Assembly: GCA_944326475.1 (NCBI GenBank)
Contig: CALVEC010000003.1
Coordinates: 104,546-168,545, forward strand
Length of the DNA stretch: 64,000 nucleotides
Source of the DNA: Candidatus Gastranaerophilales bacterium
GTDB lineage: Bacteria > Cyanobacteriota > Vampirovibrionia > Gastranaerophilales > Gastranaerophilaceae
Direction of reading: 5' to 3'
Below, in pieces: positions 17,659 through 27,157 of the stretch. A program made the translations under genes and the position numbers. The first letter of the stretch is position 1. Each line of letters starts with the position of its first letter. The notes under the pieces were generated by a model. It made no database searches. It was not told the origin of the DNA and saw only the letters and a program-made list of their open reading frames with translations.

Positions 17659-18266
17659 ATCCTATTGAATTTATTACAAAAAACAAAATATATGCGGTTG
17701 TACGGGCAGAAACGTCGGATGAAGTGGTAAAAATTGCGGAAGCTATAATAAGAGGCGGTATTAAAGCAATTGAGGTTACTGTAGAAAAGGGAGCATTGCT
17801 TCCGGCAGTAAAAGAACTTTCAAAGAATAAGGATATAGTTGTTACCGCAGGCGGTATAATCACCGCAAAACGCGCTCAGGAGGCGATTGATAACGGTGCT
17901 GATATAATTGTCTCTCCTGTTTTGCAAAACGGTCTGATAAAATATTGCGTAGGTGCCGGAGTCCCGCATATAGCTACGGTTACAACCCAGAATGAGGCAT
18001 ATATGGCGTGGCGTGCAAGAATACCGCTTATTAAAATTTCTCCCGCAAAATCAATGGGGCAGGTGACTTATCTTGAGGATTTATTAAGACCTATGCCGTT
18101 CTTGAATCTCATGCCCGCAGGCGGTATAACACATGAAACTTTCGCGGACTACCTTAAAGCCGGTGCTGCTGCAGTGGCTCTCGGTCGTTGTTTGTATCGT
18201 GATATTACCGTTGAAGAAACAGAGCGTCGTGCTGCATTTGCGGTTGAGACCCTGAAAAATTTATAA
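17655..18266 (+). CDS. eda: KDPG / 4-hydroxy-2-oxoglutarate aldolase
   Basis: 203 residues, a small class I aldolase TIM barrel. Motifs are AVVRAETSDE at the N-terminus, GGIKAIEVTVEKG (catalytic Glu), GADIIVSPVLQ and PLIKISPAKSMG (Schiff-base Lys). It cleaves 2-keto-3-deoxy-6-phosphogluconate to pyruvate and glyceraldehyde-3-phosphate. Edd (the dehydratase) is not in this window, so it could serve uronate or sugar-acid breakdown rather than a full Entner-Doudoroff path. Overlaps cdaA by four nt, so expression is coupled. Confidence 0.92.
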   Translation: MNPIEFITKNKIYAVVRAETSDEVVKIAEAIIRGGIKAIEVTVEKGALLPAVKELSKNKDIVVTAGGIITAKRAQEAIDNGADIIVSPVLQNGLIKYCVGAGVPHIATVTTQNEAYMAWRARIPLIKISPAKSMGQVTYLEDLLRPMPFLNLMPAGGITHETFADYLKAGAAAVALGRCLYRDITVEETERRAAFAVETLKNL

Positions 18267-18273
18267 GGGATTT

Positions 18274-18522
18274 TTAGCTTTGTTCGCCTGCAGGTGCAAA
18301 GGCTATAATATATTCGTCGCAGATACACATTTTGTCATGGTGTACGGGTTCATTTTCTTTGTTGTGATACACTAAATCTACATTTTCGAGTACAACAACA
18401 TCTTCTGCATCTGCTTTTTCATCAAGACAACCGCAAGCACAAAACTTAGGGGTGCATATATTTATGCGTTTTTTACAGTCGCATCCAAGACTCTTTTTTA
18501 TTTTATCTCTTTTCCCGAACAT
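18274..18522 (-). CDS. Small cysteine-rich protein, unknown
   Basis: 82 residues with a strong AAGGAGG Shine-Dalgarno six nt before the ATG. Eight cysteines, several in close pairs (CDC, CACGC, CIC), suggest a metal-binding protein. The last residues are nonpolar (IIAFAPAGEQS). No family is recognised. It lies convergent to eda with only seven nt between stops. Good ribosome binding site and composition argue that it is real. Confidence 0.65.
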   Translation of the reverse strand: MFGKRDKIKKSLGCDCKKRINICTPKFCACGCLDEKADAEDVVVLENVDLVYHNKENEPVHHDKMCICDEYIIAFAPAGEQS

Positions 18523-18627
18523 AAATTCCTCCTTTTTTTATAAAATACATTTCTTTTGATATACAAACATTCCCTGCAAGACTTAATCCTTTAACTTTAA
18601 AAATTCACGATGTCATAAACCGCGGAT

Positions 18628-18655
18628 TTGTAATTTTATGTCATTAAAGTATAAT
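18628..18655 (+). promoter_or_regulatory. Promoter giving a leaderless mRNA (dut)
   Basis: TTGTAA (18628-18633), 16-nt spacer, TATAAT (18650-18655). The A of the dut ATG lies seven nt after the -10 box, which is the expected start site. Confidence 0.65.
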
Positions 18656-18661
18656 TAATAT

Positions 18662-19111
18662 ATGAATAAAGTAGTTGTAAAATTTTTAAAATTACATGCG
18701 GATGTTGTGATTCCTGAATATCAGACAGAAGGGGCGTCAGGCATGGATTTGTGTGCATATATAGAAGAACCGTTGACTCTCAAACCAATGGAAAGAAGGC
18801 TTGTGCCGACCGGTTTGAAAATGGAATTGCCCAAAGGATATGAAGCACAAGTCAGACCTCGTTCAGGTATGTCGATAAAACACGGTATTACATTAATAAA
18901 CTGCGTCGGAACTGTTGATGAAGATTACAGAGGGGAAATTTGCGTACCTGTTGTAAATTTATCTTCGGAACAATACACAATAAATAATGGGGATAGGATT
19001 GCGCAAATGGTTATTGCGCCAGTGACCAAAGCTGTTGTTGAAGTTTCTGATGACTTGAGTACGACCTCCAGAGGCGCCGGCGGCTTCGGTTCAACCGGTT
19101 ACAAGGGGTAA
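18662..19111 (+). CDS. dut: dUTP diphosphatase
   Basis: 149 residues with all five trimeric dUTPase motifs: GASGMDLCAY, RPRSGMSIKHGI, NCVGTVDEDYRGE, DRIAQMVIAP and the C-terminal arm RGAGGFGSTG. It converts dUTP to dUMP, keeping uracil out of DNA and supplying dTMP synthesis. The ATG has no Shine-Dalgarno and begins at the predicted transcription start. serB begins two nt after its stop and sulP overlaps serB, making a three-gene operon. Confidence 0.96.
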   Translation: MNKVVVKFLKLHADVVIPEYQTEGASGMDLCAYIEEPLTLKPMERRLVPTGLKMELPKGYEAQVRPRSGMSIKHGITLINCVGTVDEDYRGEICVPVVNLSSEQYTINNGDRIAQMVIAPVTKAVVEVSDDLSTTSRGAGGFGSTGYKG

Positions 19112-19113
19112 AC

Positions 19114-19740
19114 ATGAATAAACTCGCTGTTTTTGACTTTGATTCAACTCTTATGGACGGAGAAACTATTGAATTTTTTGCTGAAACAATCGGGATAAGA
19201 GACTGCGTAGCAAAAATCACCAAAGAAGCAATGGAAGGGCGCCTGGATTTCTTTGAAAGTTTAACAAAACGGGTTGCACTTTTAAAAGGGGTAAGTGTCT
19301 CTTTGATAGATGATATTTCCCACAACCTTCCATACATGCCCGGTGCTGCTGAAACAATAAAGTCTTTGAAATCATTAGGTTATACGGTGGTGTGTTTTAG
19401 CGGCGGTTTTAGAAATGCGACTTCTTATGCAAAAAATATTCTCGGATACGACGCGGAATTTGCGAATATACTCCATTCTAAAGACGGTATCTTGACGGGG
19501 CTTGTAGGCGGCGAGATGATGTTTTCGGACAGTAAAGGCAAAATGCTTGAACGTTTGCAATCAATTTTAAAGGTATCAAAAAATGATACAATAGCAGTCG
19601 GAGACGGGGCTAATGATTTGAGTATGTTCAAGCATGCCGGCACAAGGGTTGCATTTTGCGCAAAAGAAATTGTCAAAAAAAATGCTGATATAATCATTGA
19701 AGAAAAAAATCTGACCGCAATATTGGATAATTTGAAATGA
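19114..19740 (+). CDS. serB: HAD-family phosphatase, probable phosphoserine phosphatase
   Basis: 208 residues. HAD motif I is FDFDSTLMDGET, motif II is CFSGGF, and motif III/IV is AVGDGANDLSMF. The cap EGRLDFFESLTKRVALLKG is characteristic of SerB. It would hydrolyse phosphoserine in the last step of serine synthesis. Related HAD-IB enzymes have other substrates, so the assignment is probable rather than certain. AAGGGG precedes the ATG. Its stop overlaps the sulP start by four nt. Confidence 0.88.
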   Translation: MNKLAVFDFDSTLMDGETIEFFAETIGIRDCVAKITKEAMEGRLDFFESLTKRVALLKGVSVSLIDDISHNLPYMPGAAETIKSLKSLGYTVVCFSGGFRNATSYAKNILGYDAEFANILHSKDGILTGLVGGEMMFSDSKGKMLERLQSILKVSKNDTIAVGDGANDLSMFKHAGTRVAFCAKEIVKKNADIIIEEKNLTAILDNLK

Positions 19741-21404
19741 GTTTAAAAGAAAAAACGTTATCTTTTTTTGATTTTTTAAAGGGAGAAACAGTAGGAGGGA
19801 TTATTGCCGCTGTTGTTGCAATGCCTCAGGCGTTAGCTTTTGGGGTTGCTGCAGGGTTTGGTGCAATAGCCGGTATGTGGGGTGCTGTTATTTTGAGTAT
19901 CACTGCCGGTATTATCGGGTCAAACATACCTATAATCTCCGGTCCGACCGGACCTTGTACAATTGCGCTTGCTTCTATCCTTTCTGCACAAGGGTTTGGA
20001 ATTGAGAAAGCGCTGCTTATTCTTTTTATGGCTGCAGTAATTCAGGTTTTAATTGCCGCAACAAAGCTTTCTGATATTGTAAAATACGTGCCCTATCCTG
20101 TTATATCCGGGTTTATGAACGGTGTCGGAAGTATACTTATAATTATGCAGCTAAAACCGTTGCTCGGACATGCTTTAAGCCCTACTGTCATTGATACGGT
20201 GAAAACACTGCCTTCAGCGTTTTATGATGTGAACTTTGCTGCTTTGGGGCTTGGTGTATTAACGCTGTTGATATGTTTTTTGATTCCCCCTGCCTTGAAC
20301 AGATATTTGCCGGCACAGCTTGCGGCTCTTGTTGTCGGTACTGCGGTTTCTGTTGTTTTTAATTTTGATGTGGAGCGAATTTCTAATATATCACTTGTAC
20401 TGCCGTCTATGCAGCTCCCTCATTTTTCTGCGGATTTAGTCAGAGAGTTCTTTCCGTACGCTTTGATACTTGCAATTGTTGCTTCATCAGAGAGTCTTTT
20501 GACCGGGCTTGTCGCTGATTCTTTAACAAAAACAAACAGCAGTTCAAGACGACTGCTTGCTTCTCAGGGAGTTGGCAATCTTTTTTGTGCGTTAACGGGT
20601 TCTTTATACGGTGCTGCTGCTACAATGAGAACTGCCGCGGCAATAAAAAACGGAGCACAAACCAGATGGTCAACGATAATCAGCGGATTAGTACTCCTTT
20701 TAATACTGTTAAAATTCGGTTCTTTAGCTTCATTGATTCCGCTCTCTGTTCTTGCCGGAATACTTATAAAGATAGGTTATGACATAATCGATACAAAATT
20801 TTTAAAGGTTATTAAATATGCACCGAAAGATGATTTGTTTGTGTTGTTGATTGTATTTTTATTGACAGTTTTCTATAATCTGATTTTTGCTGTTGCAAGC
20901 GGGATTATACTGGCATCTCTGCTTTACGCCAAAAGGTGCGCTGATTCAACAAATCTCGGTATCAAAGATGTTAATGACAAGGATATTATGAAATACGAGG
21001 CGGCACTTGAAAAGAGTTCTGACCATAAGATACGTGTTGTTCATATTAACGGGCAGTTCTTTTTTGGCAGTGCAACAAGAGTTGTTTCTTATTTTGATGA
21101 GCTTCTCGGAACAAAATATCTTATACTTAACTATGAATCTGACCATGCTCTCGATATTTCTGCTGTTTTTGCGCTTGAGGATATAATAGTAAGGCTGCAG
21201 GAACAAAAAATTCATGTAATGCTTGTAATAAAAAGCGAAACAGTTGCGCAGCAGTTGAAAAACCTTAAAATAACCAATCAAATAGGAGATGATTGCATTT
21301 TTTATGATGAAAAAGATGCTGTGGAGGTTGCGAAAAAACTTATAAAGACAAAAATAAATGCAAAATCCAAAGTGCATTTCCCATTCTGGCATATACATCA
21401 CTAA
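19737..21404 (+). CDS. SulP-family anion transporter with STAS domain
   Basis: 555 residues. About 12 membrane segments span residues 15-400 (for example GFGAIAGMWGAVILSITAGIIG, where IISGPTGPCTIALASIL is the conserved SulP substrate-site region). The C-terminal part from about residue 425 is a STAS domain (VVHINGQFFFGSATRVVSYFDEL). SulP proteins carry sulfate, bicarbonate or dicarboxylates; the substrate cannot be told here. Starts within serB. A strong hairpin separates it from the convergent clpC. Confidence 0.92.
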   Translation: MSLKEKTLSFFDFLKGETVGGIIAAVVAMPQALAFGVAAGFGAIAGMWGAVILSITAGIIGSNIPIISGPTGPCTIALASILSAQGFGIEKALLILFMAAVIQVLIAATKLSDIVKYVPYPVISGFMNGVGSILIIMQLKPLLGHALSPTVIDTVKTLPSAFYDVNFAALGLGVLTLLICFLIPPALNRYLPAQLAALVVGTAVSVVFNFDVERISNISLVLPSMQLPHFSADLVREFFPYALILAIVASSESLLTGLVADSLTKTNSSSRRLLASQGVGNLFCALTGSLYGAAATMRTAAAIKNGAQTRWSTIISGLVLLLILLKFGSLASLIPLSVLAGILIKIGYDIIDTKFLKVIKYAPKDDLFVLLIVFLLTVFYNLIFAVASGIILASLLYAKRCADSTNLGIKDVNDKDIMKYEAALEKSSDHKIRVVHINGQFFFGSATRVVSYFDELLGTKYLILNYESDHALDISAVFALEDIIVRLQEQKIHVMLVIKSETVAQQLKNLKITNQIGDDCIFYDEKDAVEVAKKLIKTKINAKSKVHFPFWHIHH

Positions 21405-21440
21405 AAAACGGCTATGCAAATATTGCATAACCGTTTAAAA
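21405..21440. terminator. Bidirectional terminator between sulP and clpC
   Basis: AACGG-C-TATGCAA and TTGCATA-A-CCGTT form a long stem with A and T runs on both sides. It serves both convergent genes. Confidence 0.85.
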
Positions 21441-21456
21441 AACATATTAACTGCAT

Positions 21457-23940
21457 TTAGTTTGTCTGTGCCGCAGCCTCTTGTGATTCTTCAGGCTCAT
21501 TATGACCAACCTTTTCAAAGACAATTTTCTTGTCTTCCAGTTTTGCTGCAATCACGTCGCCTTCCTGATACTTTCCGTTCAAGATTTCTTCTGCGAGTGT
21601 ATCTTCTATTTTTTTCTGGATAACCCGTCTCAAAGGTCTTGCGCCGTAAGCTTCCGAATATCCTTCGTCAGCAAGGTAGTCTTTAACTTCATCGCTTATC
21701 TCGATGCTGAAATGATGTGATTCAATACGTTTCAGTAAATCTTTGAACATAAGTTCAACAATTTCTCTGATTTCCGGTTTGCTCAGATGTGAGAATACGA
21801 TGATGTCGTCGATTCTGTTAAGAAATTCAGGTCTGAACGCTTTTTTCATTTCTTCCATAACAGTATCTTTAAGGTGTTCGTATTTGTCTTTGCCTTCATC
21901 ATCAGAGACTGAAAATCCGAGTTTCGCAGTGGTAGCAATCGTGCTTGCACCAACGTTACTTGTCATAATGATAATTGTATTTTTAAAGTTTATATGTCTG
22001 CCTTTCGAGTCTGTCAGACGACCGTCGTCGAGAATCTGCAGCATGATGTTAAATACGTCAGGGTGAGCTTTTTCAATTTCATCAAAAAGCACTACCGAGT
22101 ATGGTTTTTTGCGGATAATTTCTGTTAAATGACCGCCGTCATCATATCCGACATAACCCGGAGGCGAACCTATGAGTTTTGCTGTCGAATGTTTTTCCAT
22201 AAATTCTGACATGTCGACTCTGACCATATTGTTTTCAGAGCCAAAAACGGCTTCTGCAAGGGCTTTTGCAAGTTCCGTTTTACCTACGCCTGTCGGACCT
22301 GCAAAAATAAAGCTTCCGATGGGTCTGTTAGGACTTTTTAGTCCGACTCTAGCCCTTCTTATTGCTTTAGCAATAGATACAACCGCCTGGTCTTGACCGA
22401 TTACTCTGTTATGAAGCGTGTCTTCAAGTTTCAAAAGTCTTTCGCTTTCACCTTCTGTAATCTTAGTAGTCGGTATGCCGGTCATTGTGCTTACAACTTC
22501 CGCTACATTTTCTGCGGTAACAACCGGTTTGTTTGCGTCGTGTTCGTCTTTCCACTTTTGCGACAGTTCGCGGATTTTGTCTTTTAAATCAGCTTCTTTG
22601 TCTCTCAGATTCGATGCATGTTCAAATTCCTGATTTCTGATTGCATCTTCTTTTTGCTTAATAATATTTTTGAGTTCTTTTTCAAGTTCTTTGCCTTCGG
22701 GCGGCAGAGAGCTTACATTCAAACGTACTTTTGAACTTGCTTCGTCAATAATATCAATAGCTTTGTCCGGTAAGAATCTGTCTGTTATGTATTTATCAGA
22801 CAGTGCGACAGCCGCAATTATTGCTTCATCAGAAATTTTTAATCTGTGATGTTCTTCGTATTTAGGTTTTAAGCCTCTTAAAATTTCTATAGATTCATTA
22901 ACAGAAGGCTGTTCGATAATAATAGGCTGGAAACGTCTTTCAAGCGCTGAATCTTTTTCTACGTGTTTTCTGTATTCATCAATAGTTGTTGCACCTATAA
23001 CCTGAATTTCTCCTCTTGAGAGAGCCGGTTTCAAGATATTTGCAGCGTCAATCGCACCTTCTGCTGCGCCGGCGCCTATCAGGGTGTGCATTTCATCGAT
23101 AACAAGTATAATATTACCTGCCTGTCTGATTTCATCCATAATCTTTTTCAGACGTTCTTCAAATTCACCTCTGTATTTTGTGCCTGCAACGAGAAGTCCC
23201 ATGTCAAGCTGGATAACTTTTTTACCTTCAAGAATATCCGGTACATCCGAATTTACAATTCTTGTTGCAAGCCCTTCTGCCACTGCTGTTTTTCCGACGC
23301 CTGGTTCGCCAAGTAATACGGGATTATTTTTGGTCCTTCTGGCAAGTATCTGAATTACTCGTTCAATCTCTTTTTCTCTGCCTACAACAGGATCCAGTCT
23401 CTGTTCCTGGGCAGCAAGTGTTAGGTCTGTACCAAATTCATCAAGGCTCGGGGTTTTTGTTTTTCCGCCGGAGGCTCCTGCTGTAGCTGCCGCAGGGGCC
23501 GGTTTTGTTTCACCGAGCATTTTTATTATATTGCTTCTGACCTTATTGAGGTCAACTCCTAAATTTTCAAGAACTCTGGCTGCAACCCCTTCGCCTTCTC
23601 TTATAAGTCCGAGGAGCAAATGTTCCGTACCGATATAGTTATGTCCGAGCTGCCTTGCTTCGTCCCAAGATAGCTCCAGCACTCTTTTTGCACGTGGAGT
23701 AAACGGAATTTCAACTGCGACAAACCCTGAGCCTCTGCCTATAATTTTTTCGACTTCAGCTCTTGCATCTTTCAGGGTAATACCCATAGATTTCAAGGTT
23801 TTAGACGCAATTCCCGTTCCTTCGCCGATTAGTCCGAGAAGAACTTGTTCTGTTCCGACAAAATTATGTCCGAGCCTTCTTGCTTCTTCCTGGGCAAGCA
23901 TTATTACCTTAATTGCTTTTTCGGTAAAACGTTCAAACAT
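21457..23940 (-). CDS. clpC: ATP-dependent Clp protease ATPase subunit ClpC
   Basis: 827 residues. Two N-terminal Clp_N repeats (about 1-145), AAA module 1 with Walker [11 protein letters not shown] (near 210) and [12 protein letters not shown], a UVR/M-domain coiled coil ([20 protein letters not shown], near 430), and AAA module 2 with [16 protein letters not shown]. The loop for ClpP docking lies in the C-terminal module. It unfolds proteins for ClpP and is the chloroplast/cyanobacterial-type ClpC. AGGAG is six nt before the ATG. It ends a run of minus-strand genes that includes csrA and fliW; clpP is not nearby. Confidence 0.97.
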   Translation of the reverse strand: MFERFTEKAIKVIMLAQEEARRLGHNFVGTEQVLLGLIGEGTGIASKTLKSMGITLKDARAEVEKIIGRGSGFVAVEIPFTPRAKRVLELSWDEARQLGHNYIGTEHLLLGLIREGEGVAARVLENLGVDLNKVRSNIIKMLGETKPAPAAATAGASGGKTKTPSLDEFGTDLTLAAQEQRLDPVVGREKEIERVIQILARRTKNNPVLLGEPGVGKTAVAEGLATRIVNSDVPDILEGKKVIQLDMGLLVAGTKYRGEFEERLKKIMDEIRQAGNIILVIDEMHTLIGAGAAEGAIDAANILKPALSRGEIQVIGATTIDEYRKHVEKDSALERRFQPIIIEQPSVNESIEILRGLKPKYEEHHRLKISDEAIIAAVALSDKYITDRFLPDKAIDIIDEASSKVRLNVSSLPPEGKELEKELKNIIKQKEDAIRNQEFEHASNLRDKEADLKDKIRELSQKWKDEHDANKPVVTAENVAEVVSTMTGIPTTKITEGESERLLKLEDTLHNRVIGQDQAVVSIAKAIRRARVGLKSPNRPIGSFIFAGPTGVGKTELAKALAEAVFGSENNMVRVDMSEFMEKHSTAKLIGSPPGYVGYDDGGHLTEIIRKKPYSVVLFDEIEKAHPDVFNIMLQILDDGRLTDSKGRHINFKNTIIIMTSNVGASTIATTAKLGFSVSDDEGKDKYEHLKDTVMEEMKKAFRPEFLNRIDDIIVFSHLSKPEIREIVELMFKDLLKRIESHHFSIEISDEVKDYLADEGYSEAYGARPLRRVIQKKIEDTLAEEILNGKYQEGDVIAAKLEDKKIVFEKVGHNEPEESQEAAAQTN

Positions 23941-24001
23941 TATTAGCTCCTATTGATTATTTCTATCCTGCATTTATTTTACATCATAATATACCAATGT
24001 T

Positions 24002-24685
24002 TCAAGCCAAATTTATCTCATCCAGCAGTTTTTTTGCCGGATAATATCCGAATCCCTCATCAATAGCGGTTTTTAGGGATTTTATTGCTGCTGTTTTGTC
24101 ATTATAAAAAAGACTGCATTTTGCACACAAAAAGTGAACTTCCGGATCAACATAACATATATCTTTTGCTTTTTCCAGAAATACCTCGGCTAATTTGTGG
24201 TAATTATTATTGACAAGCACCCTGGCTATAAATTTGTAACTTTCTGTGTTCGCCCTGGCAAACAAGTCAGCGCCGTTTATGATATTCTCTGCATACCTGA
24301 TTTGACCTGCATTCAACATTGCGTCAAGATCCATTTCCAAAAAACTCCGTATTTGAAAAAATGTCGGTATGTGAACAACATACATCTCAATAAACTCTAT
24401 GAGCGATTGCCCCCACAGTATTGCCGGAGAGGCAGGTTCTAAGCTGTTCCATAAAATTTTTGCTTTCTCTGCTTTTCCTTGCAACAAGAGACACCGCCCG
24501 TATTCATACAGATATCCTATGGATTTATAAATTTTGCCGGCAAGTTCATAATTGTTTTCTTTGGTATAAATCCTTGCAAGATAGGCTTTTTGGGCTGAAT
24601 CCGTTGTGTTTTTGAGAATTTCTTTCAAATACTCATAATTTTTGTTTTTATAAAATTCTATAAACAATTCATGCTTGTTAATCAT
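24002..24685 (-). CDS. TPR-like helical protein, unknown
   Basis: 227 residues of antiparallel helices with TPR-like units (YLARIYTKENNYELAGKIYKSIGYLYEYGRCLLLQG; LAEVFLEKAKDICYVDPEVHFLCAKCSL). No signal peptide. The start ATG has no obvious Shine-Dalgarno. It sits between csrA and clpC on the same strand and is probably part of that transcript. Its role is unknown; a scaffold function is inferred from the fold. Confidence 0.7.
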   Translation of the reverse strand: MINKHELFIEFYKNKNYEYLKEILKNTTDSAQKAYLARIYTKENNYELAGKIYKSIGYLYEYGRCLLLQGKAEKAKILWNSLEPASPAILWGQSLIEFIEMYVVHIPTFFQIRSFLEMDLDAMLNAGQIRYAENIINGADLFARANTESYKFIARVLVNNNYHKLAEVFLEKAKDICYVDPEVHFLCAKCSLFYNDKTAAIKSLKTAIDEGFGYYPAKKLLDEINLA

Positions 24686-24752
24686 ACCGTCTGTGAAATT
24701 TTCTTCTACCGGTTATATGCTTTATTTTGAGCCATTGCAGATATGTTTCCGG

Positions 24753-25040
24753 TTATTTTTTTATTTTTGCCGTAACTTTATTAAATTGTGAATTTTTAAA
24801 CGTACCCTGACTCTTATTACCAATAAGTCCCTGGAGTGTGTTAAGCAAGTCGGATGAAACATCGTTACTGCTGATATTTGCCGATTTTATTTCCCGATAG
24901 AGTTCTTCTCTGTATACAGTAACATTTTTAGGCGCATTTACCCCTATTCTTACGGTGTTTTGGTTTGCATCAAGGACTATAATCTCTATATCATCATTGA
25001 CTATTATTTTTTCGCCGACTTTACGGGCTAATACCAACAT
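24753..25040 (-). CDS. csrA: Carbon storage regulator CsrA, with C-terminal extension
   Basis: 95 residues. MLVLARKVGEKIIVNDDIEI and VRIGVNAPKNVTVYREELY are the RNA-binding strands and the C-terminal RE motif of CsrA/RsmA. The usual length is 60-75; a tail of about 35 residues (NISSNDVSSDLLNTLQGLIG...) is added here. CsrA binds GGA motifs in mRNA leaders and represses translation. AAGGAGA precedes the ATG. fliW ends 16 nt upstream, so the pair is one unit. Confidence 0.95.
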   Translation of the reverse strand: MLVLARKVGEKIIVNDDIEIIVLDANQNTVRIGVNAPKNVTVYREELYREIKSANISSNDVSSDLLNTLQGLIGNKSQGTFKNSQFNKVTAKIKK

Positions 25041-25056
25041 TTAAAAATCTCCTTAT

Positions 25057-25506
25057 TTAACTGTTCACCGGTTCCTGTTCATCCTTGAACAGGGGATATC
25101 TGACCGGATAATTGGAATTAGAAAGAATTAGCTGCATTCCATATCTGTTAGTTGCGTTAATGATAATCGGTGCAAGCAGATTCATTGATGATTTACGGGG
25201 ATTTGCACTCGGTATCGTAACTATATTAAAAGAAATAAGCGTTTCTACCGTTGTAAGTTCAAGTTTTTTCGCTGCATCTTCCGGTATTTCAAACTGATAA
25301 TCTATATCAAAAAATGACGGAGATGATATCGGAAAAGCAAGTTCTGCATCTTCGAGCGATTGCAGCCATTTAAATACAGAATTTTCGTTATGGTCAACAA
25401 GTACATACTGTTTCAGGTGTTCATACCCCAATATTGGCTCAACAAATGTGAATATGGAATCTTCGCTTACCTCAATTTCTCCGAATTTTACTGTGTTTAT
25501 TCTCAT
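25057..25506 (-). CDS. fliW: Flagellar assembly factor FliW
   Basis: 149 residues; MRINTVKFGEIEV, VEPILGYEHLKQYVL, WLQSLEDAELAFPIS and NLLAPIIINATNR match FliW. It binds flagellin and CsrA in a switch that ties flagellin translation to secretion. Its presence implies flagella, although no flagellar gene lies in this window. GAGG is about five nt before the ATG. It is followed by csrA, the classic order. Confidence 0.95.
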   Translation of the reverse strand: MRINTVKFGEIEVSEDSIFTFVEPILGYEHLKQYVLVDHNENSVFKWLQSLEDAELAFPISSPSFFDIDYQFEIPEDAAKKLELTTVETLISFNIVTIPSANPRKSSMNLLAPIIINATNRYGMQLILSNSNYPVRYPLFKDEQEPVNS

Positions 25507-25529
25507 CTTACCTCAACCCCGGGCATATA

Positions 25530-26324
25530 TTAGTATGTCTGTCCGCCGAGTCCGAATGATGAGTTCATTGAGGACATCATCATAGTCTGGATTACTTCAG
25601 GGGACAGTTTCCCATTTTGGCTCATTAATAACATAGGGAGTAAATTATTCTGTGTGTTATTGTTATTGCCCATAAGCATGTTCAACTGGGCAAGTTCATT
25701 TGATTGTTCCATCATTTTTGAGTATGCTTCTGCATCAAAATTTGAGCTGTTTGCCGCATTCAAACCAAGCGGGTTTAAGCCGACTTTTGCAAGAGTTCTG
25801 ACAGCCTGAGCTATTTCAGCATCGGTTGGTTCATTTGCTTGCGATTTTAAATCTTTGTTAATAGCATCTTTTTTTCTTTCAAGTTTTTTCTTGTTAACTT
25901 CTTTTTGTACTTCTTTGCTGTAAAATTTGTCTGATTTGATAAATCTGTCAAGTTCATCTTCTGTTGACGGTTTTTCTGGTTCTTTGCAGCCTTCTGCCTC
26001 TGCACCCTGAAGGCAGGCAATACCTCTTGTGGCGTTAGATACAAGAGCTTCATTTGTGTTCAAATCGATAACTTTGTTATAAGCTTCTTCTGCCTCATGC
26101 ACCATTCCGAGCTGGGCGTAAGAAAGAGCCTGATAATAATATGCAGCGGCGTCTGAAGGATCTTCTTTAACGATTGCACTGACATCCTGCAAACATCCTA
26201 CATAGTTTTTGGCTTTATATTTTGCAATTGCTGCTTTTATTGCTGCATTATCGGCTTTTGCCATGCCTGCGCATAAAGTTGTTGCTACTGCGATAATAAC
26301 AAAATTAATAAATAACTTTTTCAA
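25530..26324 (-). CDS. Exported TPR protein, unknown
   Basis: 264 residues with a TTG start at 26324, supported by GAGG nine nt upstream and by a good signal peptide (KKLFINFVIIAVATTLCAGM, cleavage after AKA). TPR units occupy about residues 26-110 (DAAAYYYQALSYAQLGMVHEAEEAYNKVI). The remainder is charged and ends in Asn/Met-rich sequence. It lies 23 nt upstream of fliW and probably shares its transcript. A periplasmic role linked to motility is only an inference from position. Confidence 0.78.
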   Translation of the reverse strand: MKKLFINFVIIAVATTLCAGMAKADNAAIKAAIAKYKAKNYVGCLQDVSAIVKEDPSDAAAYYYQALSYAQLGMVHEAEEAYNKVIDLNTNEALVSNATRGIACLQGAEAEGCKEPEKPSTEDELDRFIKSDKFYSKEVQKEVNKKKLERKKDAINKDLKSQANEPTDAEIAQAVRTLAKVGLNPLGLNAANSSNFDAEAYSKMMEQSNELAQLNMLMGNNNNTQNNLLPMLLMSQNGKLSPEVIQTMMMSSMNSSFGLGGQTY

Positions 26325-26494
26325 TTTCCTATACCTCTATAACCTTTAAAATAAACCTTCTTACTACTTTTTAATACTAATTTATAAAAAGTCAATATAC
26401 TTAACATTTTATATTATATATTATTATTTCTAATTTTGCCTAGTGTATTTGAACTATTCCGTAATTTTTAGTTTTTAATTTTTGAAAATAAATG

Positions 26495-27157
26495 TTACAA
26501 AAGACTCAGTTGTTTTTCTCCTTCTTCAAGAATGTTTCTTAAAAATTTTTTTCTGTGCCATTTTGTAATTCCAAACTGTTTTATTGCTGCAACATGCTCG
26601 GCTGTCAAATATCCTTTGTTCTTTTTCCACCCGTATTGCGGAAATTCTCGGTCAAGTTCTTCCATAAATCTGTCTCTTGCGACTTTTGCAAGAATGCTAG
26701 CTGCTGCGATTGCCGCGGATTTTGAATCTCCTTTAACAACGGTAGTCTGTAAAACGTTGTAGCTCTTTATTTTTTTGTTTCCGTCAACAAGTATTTTAAT
26801 TTTGTTCGATTTTAGCTGTTCGGCTACATCTTCACAAGCTTTTTTCATTGTGTCTAATGAGGCATTAAGAATATTTTTTTTCTCAATATCTAAAACAGAA
26901 GCCTGTTGAACAGAAAAAAGGGCATATTCTTTTATTATGTCAAAAAGTTCTTCCCTGTGTTTGTGGGAGAGTTTTTTTGAGTCATTTAACAGTGAAAGTT
27001 TTTCATAAAAAATATCCGGAATATTTTTGAAGCACACGGCAGCCGCAAATACCGGACCGGCTCCGGGACCTCTGCCGGCTTCATCAGTTCCTATTACAAA
27101 GCATTGGTCGGAGATATTTTTATCAAATTCAACAAGTTCTTTAATCTTCGTCATCAA
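26495..27157 (-). CDS. rnhB: Ribonuclease HII
   Basis: 220 residues. IGTDEAGRGPGAGPV carries the first catalytic Asp-Glu pair; LLNDSKKLSHKHRE, LVDGNKKIK and VKGDSKSAAIAAASILAKVARDR hold the others. It removes RNA from RNA-DNA hybrids, including single ribonucleotides in DNA. The ATG overlaps the end of rbgA by 17 nt, so translation is coupled. The final part HRKKFL is typical. Confidence 0.95.
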   Translation of the reverse strand: MMTKIKELVEFDKNISDQCFVIGTDEAGRGPGAGPVFAAAVCFKNIPDIFYEKLSLLNDSKKLSHKHREELFDIIKEYALFSVQQASVLDIEKKNILNASLDTMKKACEDVAEQLKSNKIKILVDGNKKIKSYNVLQTTVVKGDSKSAAIAAASILAKVARDRFMEELDREFPQYGWKKNKGYLTAEHVAAIKQFGITKWHRKKFLRNILEEGEKQLSLL

